A stretch of DNA of 34,373 nt from assembly GCA_003211835.1 (NCBI GenBank), contig QCRN01000011.1, forward strand, positions 1-34,373, given 5' to 3'. This DNA is from Pelagibacteraceae bacterium AG-461-B04 (lineage in GTDB: Bacteria > Pseudomonadota > Alphaproteobacteria > Pelagibacterales > AG-422-B15). Both the position numbers and the translations under genes were made by a program. The stretch's first letter is position 1; each line of letters opens with the position of its first letter. Below the pieces are notes generated by a model. It saw nothing but the letters and a program-made list of their open reading frames with translations. It did not search any database and had not been told where the DNA came from. This document shows, piece after piece, positions 14,848 through 23,177 of this stretch.

Positions 14848-17676
14848 TTATTTTAAGATTTGTTTTAGATATTGACCTGTATAACTTTTCTTTATTTTAG
14901 CTATTATTTCGGGCGATCCTGATCCTATAATTTCACCACCACCATCTCCACCTTCTGGACCTAAATCTATGATCCAGTCAGCTGTTTTAATTACGTCGAG
15001 ATTATGTTCAATAACAACAACTGTATTTCCTTGTTCTACCAATATTTGCAATACTTCTAAAAGTTTTTTGATATCATGAACATGTAGTCCTGTAGTGGGC
15101 TCATCTAATACATACAAAGTTTTACCTGTAGCTCTCTTTGAGAGCTCTTTTGATAACTTGATTCTTTGAGCTTCGCCTCCTGACAGAGTAGTGGCCTGTT
15201 GGCCAATCTTAATATAGCCAAGACCTACATTTTGAAGAGTTATTAATTTATTTTTGATCATTGGTATTGCTTCAAAGAACTTGCAACCTTCATCAACGGT
15301 CATGCTTAAAATGTCAGCTATACTTTTATCTTTATATTTAATTTCAAGAGTTTCTCGATTATATCGTTTGCCTTCACACTCATCGCAGGTGACATATACA
15401 TCAGGTAAGAAATGCATTTCAATTTTTATAACGCCATCACCTTCACACGCTTCACAACGTCCTCCCTTAACATTGAAAGAAAATCGGCCGGGCTTGTATC
15501 CTCTGGCTTTAGATTCAGGCAGACCTGTGAACCAGTCCCTGATAAATGTAAAAGCTCCGGTATAAGTTGCGGGGTTAGATCTTGGCGTTCTTCCAATAGG
15601 TGATTGATCAATGTCTATTACCTTATCTAACTCACTTAGGCCTTTTATCTCTTTATGCTTAGCAACTGTGTGTCGAGATCCATTTAGACTTTGAGCAACT
15701 GACTTATATAGAGTATTTATTGTAAGAGTGGATTTCCCACTTCCTGATACTCCTGTAATGCATGTAAGTGTACCCAGAGGTATTTCGCAGCTTACATTTT
15801 TAAGATTGTTTCCACTCGCATCTACAATTTTTAAATATTTATCCTTAAGGGCCTTCCTTCGTATTTTTGGTATTTCAATCTTAAGTTTGCCTGATAGATA
15901 CTGGCCAGTGATACTATTTTTATTCTTCCTGATTTGCTTTACATCACCTTCAGCCACAACTTTTCCTCCATTAACCCCGGCTGCTGGGCCAAGATCGACA
16001 ATATGATCAGCTGTTGTGATTGCCTCCTCATCGTGCTCTACAACAATTACAGTATTTCCAAGATCGCGAAGCCTTTTTAGAGTTTTTATTAATCTTTCAT
16101 TATCTCTTTGATGAAGTCCAATTGAGGGCTCGTCTAATACATACAATACTCCAGTTAATCCAGAGCCTATTTGTGATGCCAGTCTTATTCTTTGCGACTC
16201 ACCACCTGACAAACTTCCAGATCCACGAGAAAGAGTTAGGTATTCAAGGCCAACATTATTTAGGAATAATATTCTTTCATTCAATTCTTTAAGTATTCGA
16301 TAGGATATTTCCTTTTCTTTTTTTGTTAATTTTTTCTCAAGATTTCCAAACCACAAGAGTAATTCTTTTATTGATTTATCACAGACTTCGCCAATATGAA
16401 GTTTATCAATCTTTACAGCAAGTGCTTCTTCTTTTAGCCTAAATCCTGAACAAGGTTCGCATTTTACTTCACCCTGATACCTCTCAATTCTTCCTCTCAT
16501 CCAATCACTTTCAGTTTCAAGAAACCTTCTTTCAAGATTATTTATGACACCCTCAAAGGATCTCTCGTATTCATATCCATCGTCATAAGTAAACTTAAGT
16601 TCTGTATCACCAGATCCGTAGAGAACAATGTTTTGAATCTTCTTTCCGAGATTTTTCCACGGGGTATTGAGTGAAAATTTATATTTTTTTGATACAGTCT
16701 CAAGAATATTTCTAAAATAGCCATATTTTGAAACTGGCCAGGGCGCTAAAGCATCCTCATTGATTGATAAGTTTTTATTTGGGACAACTAGATTTGGATC
16801 AATTGAAAGATCAGTTCCAATTCCGTCACACTCAGCACATGCACCAAAGGGATTATTAAATGAAAAAAGTCTTGGCTCAATTTCGTCTATTGTAAAACCA
16901 GAAACAGGACATGCAAATTTTGATGAAAATAGATCTTGATTGGGTTTGTCAGATTTCTCGTTAACGTCCTCAACAACAACAAGACCATCTGATAGGTTTA
17001 GAGCAGTCTCAACACTATCTGCCAACCTATTTCCAATGTCGTCGCTTAGAACAATTCTATCTACAACAACTTCAATATTATGCTTCTTTTTTTTGTCCAG
17101 ATTTGGAAGGGAATCAAACTCATATATTTCTCCATCTATTTTTACTCTTTGAAATCCTTTTTTTTGTAATTCTTGCAATTCTTTTCGATACTCACCTTTT
17201 CTGCCTCTAATAATTGGAGCTAAAATTAAAAATCTTGAGCCAATTTTTCTGTTCTTAATTTGATCTACAATTTGAGTAACGGTTTGACTTTTAATTGGAA
17301 GTCCAGTTGCAGGTGAATAGGGCACCCCAATACGTGCAAATAATAATCGTAAATAATCATAAACCTCTGTAACAGTTCCCACTGTAGATCTCGGGTTTTT
17401 AGAAGTTGTTTTTTGCTCAATTGAAATGGCAGGACTCAGTCCTTCAATCAAATCAACATTAGGCTTTTGCATCATTTGAAGGAATTGTCTTGCATAAGCT
17501 GAGAGACTTTCAACATATCTTCGTTGACCTTCGGCATAAATCGTATCGAATGCTAACGATGATTTACCTGAACCAGAAAGGCCTGTGATAATAGTAAGTT
17601 TTTCTCTAGGTATTTTTACGTTAATATTTTTGAGATTGTGCTCTCTTGCTCCCTGAACTGAAATATTTTTGTTCAT
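14848..17676 (-). CDS. uvrA: Excinuclease ABC subunit A
   Basis: A 942-residue DNA damage-recognition ATPase of nucleotide excision repair, of normal length. It has two ABC modules: Walker [10 protein letters not shown] near 32-40 with signature LSGGESQR, and GVSGSGKST with signature LSGGEAQR. The zinc module near the second ATPase keeps CEAC...CDEC. The first zinc site reads CPVSG...CAEC, with Ser for one Cys; I recall this form in other alphaproteobacterial UvrA, so it is a lineage trait. I start at the ATG ([12 protein letters not shown]); a TTG three codons upstream is less likely. Divergent from ssb across about 110 bases. No clear LexA box is seen. Confidence 0.97.
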   Translation of the reverse strand: MNKNISVQGAREHNLKNINVKIPREKLTIITGLSGSGKSSLAFDTIYAEGQRRYVESLSAYARQFLQMMQKPNVDLIEGLSPAISIEQKTTSKNPRSTVGTVTEVYDYLRLLFARIGVPYSPATGLPIKSQTVTQIVDQIKNRKIGSRFLILAPIIRGRKGEYRKELQELQKKGFQRVKIDGEIYEFDSLPNLDKKKKHNIEVVVDRIVLSDDIGNRLADSVETALNLSDGLVVVEDVNEKSDKPNQDLFSSKFACPVSGFTIDEIEPRLFSFNNPFGACAECDGIGTDLSIDPNLVVPNKNLSINEDALAPWPVSKYGYFRNILETVSKKYKFSLNTPWKNLGKKIQNIVLYGSGDTELKFTYDDGYEYERSFEGVINNLERRFLETESDWMRGRIERYQGEVKCEPCSGFRLKEEALAVKIDKLHIGEVCDKSIKELLLWFGNLEKKLTKKEKEISYRILKELNERILFLNNVGLEYLTLSRGSGSLSGGESQRIRLASQIGSGLTGVLYVLDEPSIGLHQRDNERLIKTLKRLRDLGNTVIVVEHDEEAITTADHIVDLGPAAGVNGGKVVAEGDVKQIRKNKNSITGQYLSGKLKIEIPKIRRKALKDKYLKIVDASGNNLKNVSCEIPLGTLTCITGVSGSGKSTLTINTLYKSVAQSLNGSRHTVAKHKEIKGLSELDKVIDIDQSPIGRTPRSNPATYTGAFTFIRDWFTGLPESKARGYKPGRFSFNVKGGRCEACEGDGVIKIEMHFLPDVYVTCDECEGKRYNRETLEIKYKDKSIADILSMTVDEGCKFFEAIPMIKNKLITLQNVGLGYIKIGQQATTLSGGEAQRIKLSKELSKRATGKTLYVLDEPTTGLHVHDIKKLLEVLQILVEQGNTVVVIEHNLDVIKTADWIIDLGPEGGDGGGEIIGSGSPEIIAKIKKSYTGQYLKQILK

Positions 17677-17785
17677 ATTCTTCAATTAATCCTAATGGTT
17701 ACTATTTAAAGATATCCTGTGAATAAAGTTATAGAATAGCCTTTTTTTATATACACTTACTTATTAACTAGTTAAATTAGTTTTT

Positions 17786-18244
17786 ATGGCTTCCAGTCTC
17801 AACAAAGTAATGCTTATTGGCAACATAGGAGCGGATCCTGTAATCAGGCAAACACAGGATGGAAAAAGATTGGCGCAATTAAGTCTAGCTACGTCAGAGT
17901 CTTGGAAAGATAAGTCAACTGGTGAGAAAAAAGAAAAAACTAGCTGGCATAGAATAGTTATATTTAACGATGGTTTAGCAGGCGTTGTTGAGAGTTATGT
18001 TAAGAAAGGCTCAAAGCTGTATATAGAGGGACAATTACAAACTAGAAAATTCACAGATCAAAATGGTAATGAAAAATACACGACAGAAGTTATCTTGGGT
18101 AACTATAATGGTACTTTAACCATGCTAGATTCTCGTGGCTCAGGCAGTTCTGAATCAATTTCTGATATGTCGTCCGACATGAATCAAGAGGCTATAGATT
18201 CATCCCCAGCAGACATTGATATCGACGATGAGATCCCTTTTTAA
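17786..18244 (+). CDS. ssb: Single-stranded DNA-binding protein
   Basis: A 152-residue SSB that coats single-stranded DNA in replication, repair and recombination. The OB fold covers about 4-112 (NKVMLIGNIGADPVIRQTQDG, SWHRIVIFN, YIEGQLQTRKFTDQNGNEKY). A Ser-rich linker leads to the acidic tail DIDDEIPF, the tip that recruits repair and replication partners. No Shine-Dalgarno precedes the ATG. Divergent from uvrA, and gyrA follows 121 bases downstream, an arrangement common in alphaproteobacteria. Confidence 0.96.
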   Translation: MASSLNKVMLIGNIGADPVIRQTQDGKRLAQLSLATSESWKDKSTGEKKEKTSWHRIVIFNDGLAGVVESYVKKGSKLYIEGQLQTRKFTDQNGNEKYTTEVILGNYNGTLTMLDSRGSGSSESISDMSSDMNQEAIDSSPADIDIDDEIPF

Positions 18245-18258
18245 GAAGAATTTTTAAT

Positions 18259-18287
18259 TCGAAAAACATACTTTTTTCTGCTATAAT
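18259..18287 (+). promoter_or_regulatory. Candidate gyrA promoter
   Basis: The extended -10 sequence TGCTATAAT (TATAAT at 18282-18287) is preceded after 17 bases by TCGAAA (18259-18264). It is the best promoter match in the window. It implies a gyrA leader of roughly 70 bases containing a hairpin. Confidence 0.5.
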
Positions 18288-18320
18288 TTCATATATTTTT
18301 ATAACAATTTAATGGCTATT

Positions 18321-18340
18321 TTTCCTAGTTTTCTAGGGAA
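18321..18340 (+). promoter_or_regulatory. Hairpin in the gyrA leader
   Basis: TTTCCTAG (18321-18328) pairs with CTAGGGAA (18333-18340) over 8 positions with one G-U pair and a TTTT loop. It lies between the gyrA promoter candidate and the TTG start. The function is unknown; leader-based control or mRNA stability are possible. Confidence 0.4.
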
Positions 18341-18365
18341 TATATCCTTCCTATAGGTTTTAAAT

Positions 18366-21071
18366 TTGAGTGATTCTAAAGATCAAAATGAAGATCTGAA
18401 AACGCCTAAAGAGCAATCAATTATACCCATACTAATTGATACAGAAATGCAGAATTCATATCTGGATTATGCAATGAGTGTGATTGTCAGCAGGGCATTA
18501 CCTGATGTTAGAGACGGACTAAAGCCTGTTCATCGCAGGATATTATATGCCATGCATGAGTCAGGCTATGAATGGAATAAGCAACACAGGAAAAGTGCAA
18601 GAGTAGTAGGAGATGTAATCGGTAAGTACCATCCTCATGGAGATCAGGCAGTCTACGATGCACTTGTAAGACTAGCTCAGGATTTTTCTATGAGCGCTAA
18701 ACTTATTGATGGTCAGGGTAACTTTGGTTCAATGGATGGAGATAAAGCAGCTGCAATGCGTTACACAGAAGTGCGCATGGCAAAGATCTCAAGTTTTCTT
18801 TTAGAAGATATTGAGAAAAATACAGTAGAGTTCAGGCCTAATTATGACGAGACAGAGAGTGAGCCAACGGTTCTACCTGCAAAGTATCCGAATTTATTAG
18901 TAAATGGAGCTGGGGGTATAGCTGTAGGCATGGCTACAAATATCCTACCTCATAATTTAGGAGAGGTTGTTGAAGCATGTAAGGCATATTTAGAAGACGA
19001 TCAAATTTCCTTTGAAAAAATAAATCAAATCATTAAGGGGCCAGATTTTCCAACTGGTGGAACGATAATAGGAACCAGTGGTATTAAAGCTTCTCAATCC
19101 ACAGGAAGGGGTTCCATCGTAGTTCAAGCCAAGTCGATGATTGAAGAGTTTAAAAATGACCGTGAAGCTATTATTTTCACTGAAATTCCATATCAAGTTA
19201 ATAAATCAGTTTTATTAGAAAAAATTGCTGAATTAGTACGAGACAAAAAAATAGAAGGCATTAGTGATTTGAGAGATGAGTCAGATCGCCAAGGTGTCCG
19301 AGTTGTTGTTGAATTAAAAAAAGGTGTAATCGCTCAAGTTATACTTAATAAACTTTATAAGTTTACTTCGTTGCAGAGTTCTTACGGGGTTAATTCTTTA
19401 GCCTTAACATACGGAAAGCCAAAACTGATGAACATAAAAGAGTTCATTCATCACTTCGTGCACTTTAGGAAAGAGATTATTTCAAATAGGACAAGATATG
19501 ATTTATCTAAAGCAAGAGATCGCGCTCATACTTTAATCGGGCTTGCAATAGCAGTAGCAAATGTTGACAGTGTCATAGATATAATAAAATCCTCAAAAGA
19601 TCCAAATGAGGCAAAGACGTCTTTGTTGAAAACTAAATGGAAGACAAAAGATATAATCGATCTTCTCCAAATTGTGGACGACCCTAGACAGGTGAAAAAT
19701 GATAAAGAAGTTTATCTCACAGAGGAGCAAGCTAAAGCAATCTTAGAATTAAGGCTTCAACGCCTCACTGCACTAGGAAAAGATGAGATAAAAGGTGAAT
19801 TATCAGAATTATCAAAAAAAATTGGCTATTTCTTATCTGTACTCAAAGATAACAGCGTATTGAAAAAAGTAATTAATGACGAATTAGATTCAATTAAAGA
19901 ACAATTTGATGTTCCACGTCGTACAGAAATAAATGAAGGCGAAGTATCCGAACTCGAACAAGAAGATTTAGTGCAACGAAGCGATATGGTTGTAAGTGTA
20001 ACTAACTCTGGCTACATAAAAAGAGTCCCATTAAATATGTACAGAGCACAGAAAAGAGGCGGTAAGGGTAGAGCTGGCATGAAGACAAATGATGAAGACT
20101 TTGTGACTCAAGTTTTTACAGCAAGTACCCATGACAATATGCTTTTTTTTACTTCTAGTGGAATAGCATTCAAGCTCAAAACTTGGAAAATACCAGAATC
20201 TTCTCCTCAAGCAAAAGGTAAAGCAATTGTAAATCTATTGAACCTTAAAGAAAAAGATAGGCTTTCAAGCATCCTTGTTTTACCAGAAATGAAAATGGAC
20301 GAAGAAAGTGATTTTCTTGTCTTTGCTACAGCAGACGGAAGTATTAGAAAAAATAGTTTAGAAGATTTTAAACGCATACAAGCAAATGGAAAAATTGCGA
20401 TGAAGCTAGCTGGCGACAATAGCATAGTTGGAGTAAAACTATGTACCAATGACGATGATATACTTCTTACAACAAAATTTGGAAAATGCATTAGGACACC
20501 TGTTACAAAACTTAGAACTACAAAAAGCAGGACATCAACGGGTGTAAGAGGGATTAAGTTAGTCAAGGGAGATGAAATTATTTCTATTTCAGTTATTTCG
20601 CACACAGATACTACTTCAGGTGAGTCAAAAGCTTTTTTGAAAATGCGTTCTAAAGAAAAAGATAATGATGATCATATCGATAGTGATGACAGTGAGAGTG
20701 ATGTTTCTGAAGCGGAAGTAAAGTTGAGCAATGATCGATACGATGAAATGAAGGCTAAAGAACAGTTTATTTTAACGCTCACAGAAAACGGCTTTGGAAA
20801 ACGCTCTTCTTCATATCAATTTAGAATATCAAACAGGGGCGGATCAGGTATTATGTGTATCGCTACATCTGATAGAAATGGAAATGTCCTGGCATCGTTC
20901 CCTGTCAACGATGACGATGACATAATGCTAATCACTAAATCTGGACAAGTTATTCGCTGTCCTGTTAAAGACGTTAGGGTAGCAGGAAGAAATACGCAGG
21001 GTGTTAGTATATTTAAAACTAATGATAATGAAAAAGTTGTTTCAGCATCGAGAGTTGAGATAGATAATTAA
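18366..21071 (+). CDS. gyrA: DNA gyrase subunit A
   Basis: A 901-residue type IIA topoisomerase subunit that introduces negative supercoils with GyrB (not in the window). The active-site tyrosine is Y133 in AAMRYTEVRM. The C-terminal domain carries the GyrA box QKRGGKG, which separates gyrase from topoisomerase IV. An acidic insertion (SKEKDNDDHIDSDDSESD and following) before LSNDRYDEMKAKEQF is typical of alphaproteobacterial GyrA. The position equivalent to E. coli Ser83 is Gln (Q94 in HPHGDQAVYD), while the Asp87 equivalent D98 is kept. The start is TTG with no in-frame ATG nearby and only a weak ribosome-binding site, which may limit expression. Confidence 0.96.
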   Translation: MSDSKDQNEDLKTPKEQSIIPILIDTEMQNSYLDYAMSVIVSRALPDVRDGLKPVHRRILYAMHESGYEWNKQHRKSARVVGDVIGKYHPHGDQAVYDALVRLAQDFSMSAKLIDGQGNFGSMDGDKAAAMRYTEVRMAKISSFLLEDIEKNTVEFRPNYDETESEPTVLPAKYPNLLVNGAGGIAVGMATNILPHNLGEVVEACKAYLEDDQISFEKINQIIKGPDFPTGGTIIGTSGIKASQSTGRGSIVVQAKSMIEEFKNDREAIIFTEIPYQVNKSVLLEKIAELVRDKKIEGISDLRDESDRQGVRVVVELKKGVIAQVILNKLYKFTSLQSSYGVNSLALTYGKPKLMNIKEFIHHFVHFRKEIISNRTRYDLSKARDRAHTLIGLAIAVANVDSVIDIIKSSKDPNEAKTSLLKTKWKTKDIIDLLQIVDDPRQVKNDKEVYLTEEQAKAILELRLQRLTALGKDEIKGELSELSKKIGYFLSVLKDNSVLKKVINDELDSIKEQFDVPRRTEINEGEVSELEQEDLVQRSDMVVSVTNSGYIKRVPLNMYRAQKRGGKGRAGMKTNDEDFVTQVFTASTHDNMLFFTSSGIAFKLKTWKIPESSPQAKGKAIVNLLNLKEKDRLSSILVLPEMKMDEESDFLVFATADGSIRKNSLEDFKRIQANGKIAMKLAGDNSIVGVKLCTNDDDILLTTKFGKCIRTPVTKLRTTKSRTSTGVRGIKLVKGDEIISISVISHTDTTSGESKAFLKMRSKEKDNDDHIDSDDSESDVSEAEVKLSNDRYDEMKAKEQFILTLTENGFGKRSSSYQFRISNRGGSGIMCIATSDRNGNVLASFPVNDDDDIMLITKSGQVIRCPVKDVRVAGRNTQGVSIFKTNDNEKVVSASRVEIDN

Positions 21072-21114
21072 TAAATCACTAGAGCTAAAATAATATTCGA
21101 TATATAGTCCAGTC

Positions 21115-21594
21115 ATGAACAGAACCGGCATATACCCTGGAAGTTTTGACCCTATTCACAAGGGACATATAGATATCATTAATAGAGCCACAAAGCTTGT
21201 GGATAAGCTTTATATTGCAGTTGCGGATAGCCCGCATAAAAAACCTTTATTCAATTTAGATGAAAGAAAAGAAATGATTGATGAGGAATTTTCGAGCAAT
21301 AGTATTATTGAAGTAATTGCATTTGATAATCTTTTGATTGATCTTGCTAATTCGTTAAATGCTGAAATTCTTATTAGAGGTTTAAGAGTAGTTTCAGATT
21401 TCGAATATGAATTTCAAATGCTAGGCATGAATAGACAACTTGACTCAAAGATTGAAACAGTTTTTTTAATGGCTGATGCCCAGCGACAATCCATTTCGTC
21501 AAACTTTGTAAAAGAAATTGCTCGCTTAGGTGGAGATATTAGCAATTTTACTAATAAGTTTGTAGAGAGCAAACTTAAAGATAAATATAAGTAA
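21115..21594 (+). CDS. coaD: Phosphopantetheine adenylyltransferase
   Basis: A 159-residue nucleotidyltransferase that converts 4'-phosphopantetheine and ATP to dephospho-CoA, the penultimate step of coenzyme A synthesis. The family signature is GIYPGSFDPIHKGHIDII (about 5-22, with the HxGH nucleotide-binding motif). RGLRVVSDFEYEFQM follows, and ISSNFVKEIARLGGD lies near the C-terminus. Length is exactly typical. The cyclophilin gene starts 2 bases after the stop, so both are on one message, as in many alphaproteobacteria. Confidence 0.96.
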   Translation: MNRTGIYPGSFDPIHKGHIDIINRATKLVDKLYIAVADSPHKKPLFNLDERKEMIDEEFSSNSIIEVIAFDNLLIDLANSLNAEILIRGLRVVSDFEYEFQMLGMNRQLDSKIETVFLMADAQRQSISSNFVKEIARLGGDISNFTNKFVESKLKDKYK

Positions 21595-21596
21595 GA

Positions 21597-22148
21597 ATGA
21601 ATTTCATAAAGATTATTTTTTCTTTATTTTTTTTAATAACAGCAGTTAATGCAGAAGGAGAATACATGTCTAAAGATCCTGAAAATACTATTCAGATTGA
21701 ACTAACAAGCGGGAAAGTAATAATAGAGTTAATGCCAGACATTGCACCCAACCATTCAACAAGGATTAAAGAGCTTGCAAGAGAAGGTTTTTATGATGGA
21801 GTTCCCTTTCATAGGGTAATTGAAGGTTTTATGGCACAAACAGGTGATGGAGAAAATAGAAATGGAACAGGCGGTTCAGATAAACCTGATTTAAAAAATG
21901 AATTTAGCAATACTTCTCATTTAAGAGGTACTGTTTCAATGGCAAGAACTGCTGATCCAGACTCTGCTAACAGCCAATTTTTTATTTGCTTTGATGCGGC
22001 CCCTCACTTAGATGGACAATACACCGTATTCGGGCAAGTAATTGAAGGAATGGAGTTTGTTGATGGCTTGAAAAGAGGTGCGCCTGGATCTGGGACCGTA
22101 GACGATCCTGATGAAATGGTTTCAGTAAAGGTTCTTGCTGATCTTTGA
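21597..22148 (+). CDS. Cyclophilin-type peptidyl-prolyl cis-trans isomerase, exported, with possible internal cytosolic start
   Basis: The 183-residue form begins with a signal peptide (MNFIKIIFSLFFLITAVNA, cleavage after residue 19), so it acts in the periplasm. The cyclophilin core contains the catalytic Arg in FHRVIEGFMAQTGDG and the SQFFICF segment; His replaces the Trp common in drug-sensitive eukaryotic cyclophilins (PHLDGQYTVFG). Codon 24 is an ATG (21666) preceded by AAGGAG with a 5-base gap. From there MSKDPENTIQIELTSGK looks like the start of the cytosolic alphaproteobacterial cyclophilin. The outer ATG has almost no Shine-Dalgarno. Two products from one gene are therefore possible. 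queA follows after 3 bases. Confidence 0.93.
   Translation: MNFIKIIFSLFFLITAVNAEGEYMSKDPENTIQIELTSGKVIIELMPDIAPNHSTRIKELAREGFYDGVPFHRVIEGFMAQTGDGENRNGTGGSDKPDLKNEFSNTSHLRGTVSMARTADPDSANSQFFICFDAAPHLDGQYTVFGQVIEGMEFVDGLKRGAPGSGTVDDPDEMVSVKVLADL
21655..21660 (+). promoter_or_regulatory. Shine-Dalgarno for the internal cyclophilin start
   Basis: AAGGAG lies 5 bases upstream of the in-frame ATG at 21666. It is better placed and stronger than anything before the outer start at 21597. It overlaps the codons around the signal-peptide cleavage site. Confidence 0.5.
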
Positions 22149-22151
22149 GCA

Positions 22152-23177
22152 ATGAAACTGAGTCATTATGACTTTGATCTACCTGATGAGTTGATTGCGG
22201 ATAGGCCTTGCAGTCCTAGACAAGAGTCGAAGATGCTCGTTTGCAATCATCCATATATTGATACAAGTTTCTCTAATTTTTTAGATTATGTTGGGAAAAA
22301 GGACCTAGTTGTCATAAATAATACTAGAGTTATTCCCATACTTCTCAAAGGGCAAAGCAATGGAGTAAATTTTCTTATAACATTACATAAAAATATAGGA
22401 GAAACGAAGTGGTTCGCATTTGCAAAACCAGGAAAAAAAATAAGCGTTGGGGAAAATATTCAATTTAATAAAAACATCACATGTACTGTTACTGAAAAAC
22501 TTACATATGGAGAAATTGAAGTAGAATTTCTTTGTTCAAAGAAAGAATTTGACAAATTTATAGAAGATGAGGGAAACATGCCCTTACCACCCTATATACA
22601 AAAAAAAAGACAAAGTGACTCTAAGGATTTCAATGATTATCAAACTGTTTATGCAACTGAAAAGGGCTCAATTGCAGCTCCAACTGCAGGACTGCATTTC
22701 AATGACGCTATGATTAATCATCTTAAAAAAAACAATCAACTAATTGAAGTAACTCTTCATGTAGGGGCGGGTACATTCTTGCCCATAAGGAATGATGATT
22801 TAAGTTTGCATAAAATGCATTCAGAACATGGAACAATTAGCCAAAAAAGTGCTGATCGAATAAGAGAATGTAAATTAAATGGAGGAAAGATAATATCTGT
22901 AGGTACCACAACATTAAGACTCTTAGAAAGCGCAGTTATAAATAGGGAAATTAATAAATTTATGGGAGAAACGGATATATTTATTAAACCAGGTTATAAA
23001 TTTAAAGTTGTAGATATATTATTAACAAATTTTCATTTACCTAAATCAACATTGTTATTACTTATTTCTGCATTTAGTGGAACCGAAGAGATAAAAAATA
23101 TGTACAACTATGCAATAAAAAATAATTATCGTTTTTTTTCATATGGAGACGTAAGTTTACTATATAAAAATGACTGA
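22152..23177 (+). CDS. queA: S-adenosylmethionine:tRNA ribosyltransferase-isomerase QueA
   Basis: A 341-residue enzyme that transfers and isomerises the ribosyl part of SAM onto preQ1-modified tRNA to give epoxyqueuosine. The N-terminus MKLSHYDFDLPDELIADRP, the segments VVINNTRVIPILLKG and IAAPTAGLHFND, VTLHVGAGTFLPIR, and NFHLPKSTLLLLISAFSG are all diagnostic. Length is normal. It overlaps tgt by 8 bases (ATGACTGA), so the two successive steps of queuosine synthesis are translationally coupled. Confidence 0.96.
   Translation: MKLSHYDFDLPDELIADRPCSPRQESKMLVCNHPYIDTSFSNFLDYVGKKDLVVINNTRVIPILLKGQSNGVNFLITLHKNIGETKWFAFAKPGKKISVGENIQFNKNITCTVTEKLTYGEIEVEFLCSKKEFDKFIEDEGNMPLPPYIQKKRQSDSKDFNDYQTVYATEKGSIAAPTAGLHFNDAMINHLKKNNQLIEVTLHVGAGTFLPIRNDDLSLHKMHSEHGTISQKSADRIRECKLNGGKIISVGTTTLRLLESAVINREINKFMGETDIFIKPGYKFKVVDILLTNFHLPKSTLLLLISAFSGTEEIKNMYNYAIKNNYRFFSYGDVSLLYKND

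Noticed and set aside
16790..16920. Loss of a zinc cysteine in UvrA (CPVSG)
   Set aside because: As far as I recall this form is common among alphaproteobacterial UvrA proteins, and the other zinc modules are intact.
17677..17785. Possible LexA (SOS) box between divergent uvrA and ssb
   Set aside because: No GTTC-N7-GTTC type repeat or CTGT-N8-ACAG palindrome is present; isolated GAAC and GTTC words near 17655 and 17671 do not have the required spacing.
18248..18260. GAATT-TTT-AATTC hairpin after ssb as a terminator
   Set aside because: Five A/T-rich pairs with a 3-base loop and no following T-run are too weak; the sequence also overlaps the gyrA promoter candidate.
20207..20605. A 132-codon open frame antisense to gyrA
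   Set aside because: It mirrors the codon structure of gyrA, has no ribosome-binding site and no recognisable protein features; other antisense frames over uvrA and glnA were rejected for the same reason.
20627..20750. Acidic low-complexity insertion in the GyrA C-terminal domain
   Set aside because: An insertion at this place before the LS..RY.EM.A.EQF segment is a known trait of alphaproteobacterial GyrA, so it is a lineage marker, not a novelty.
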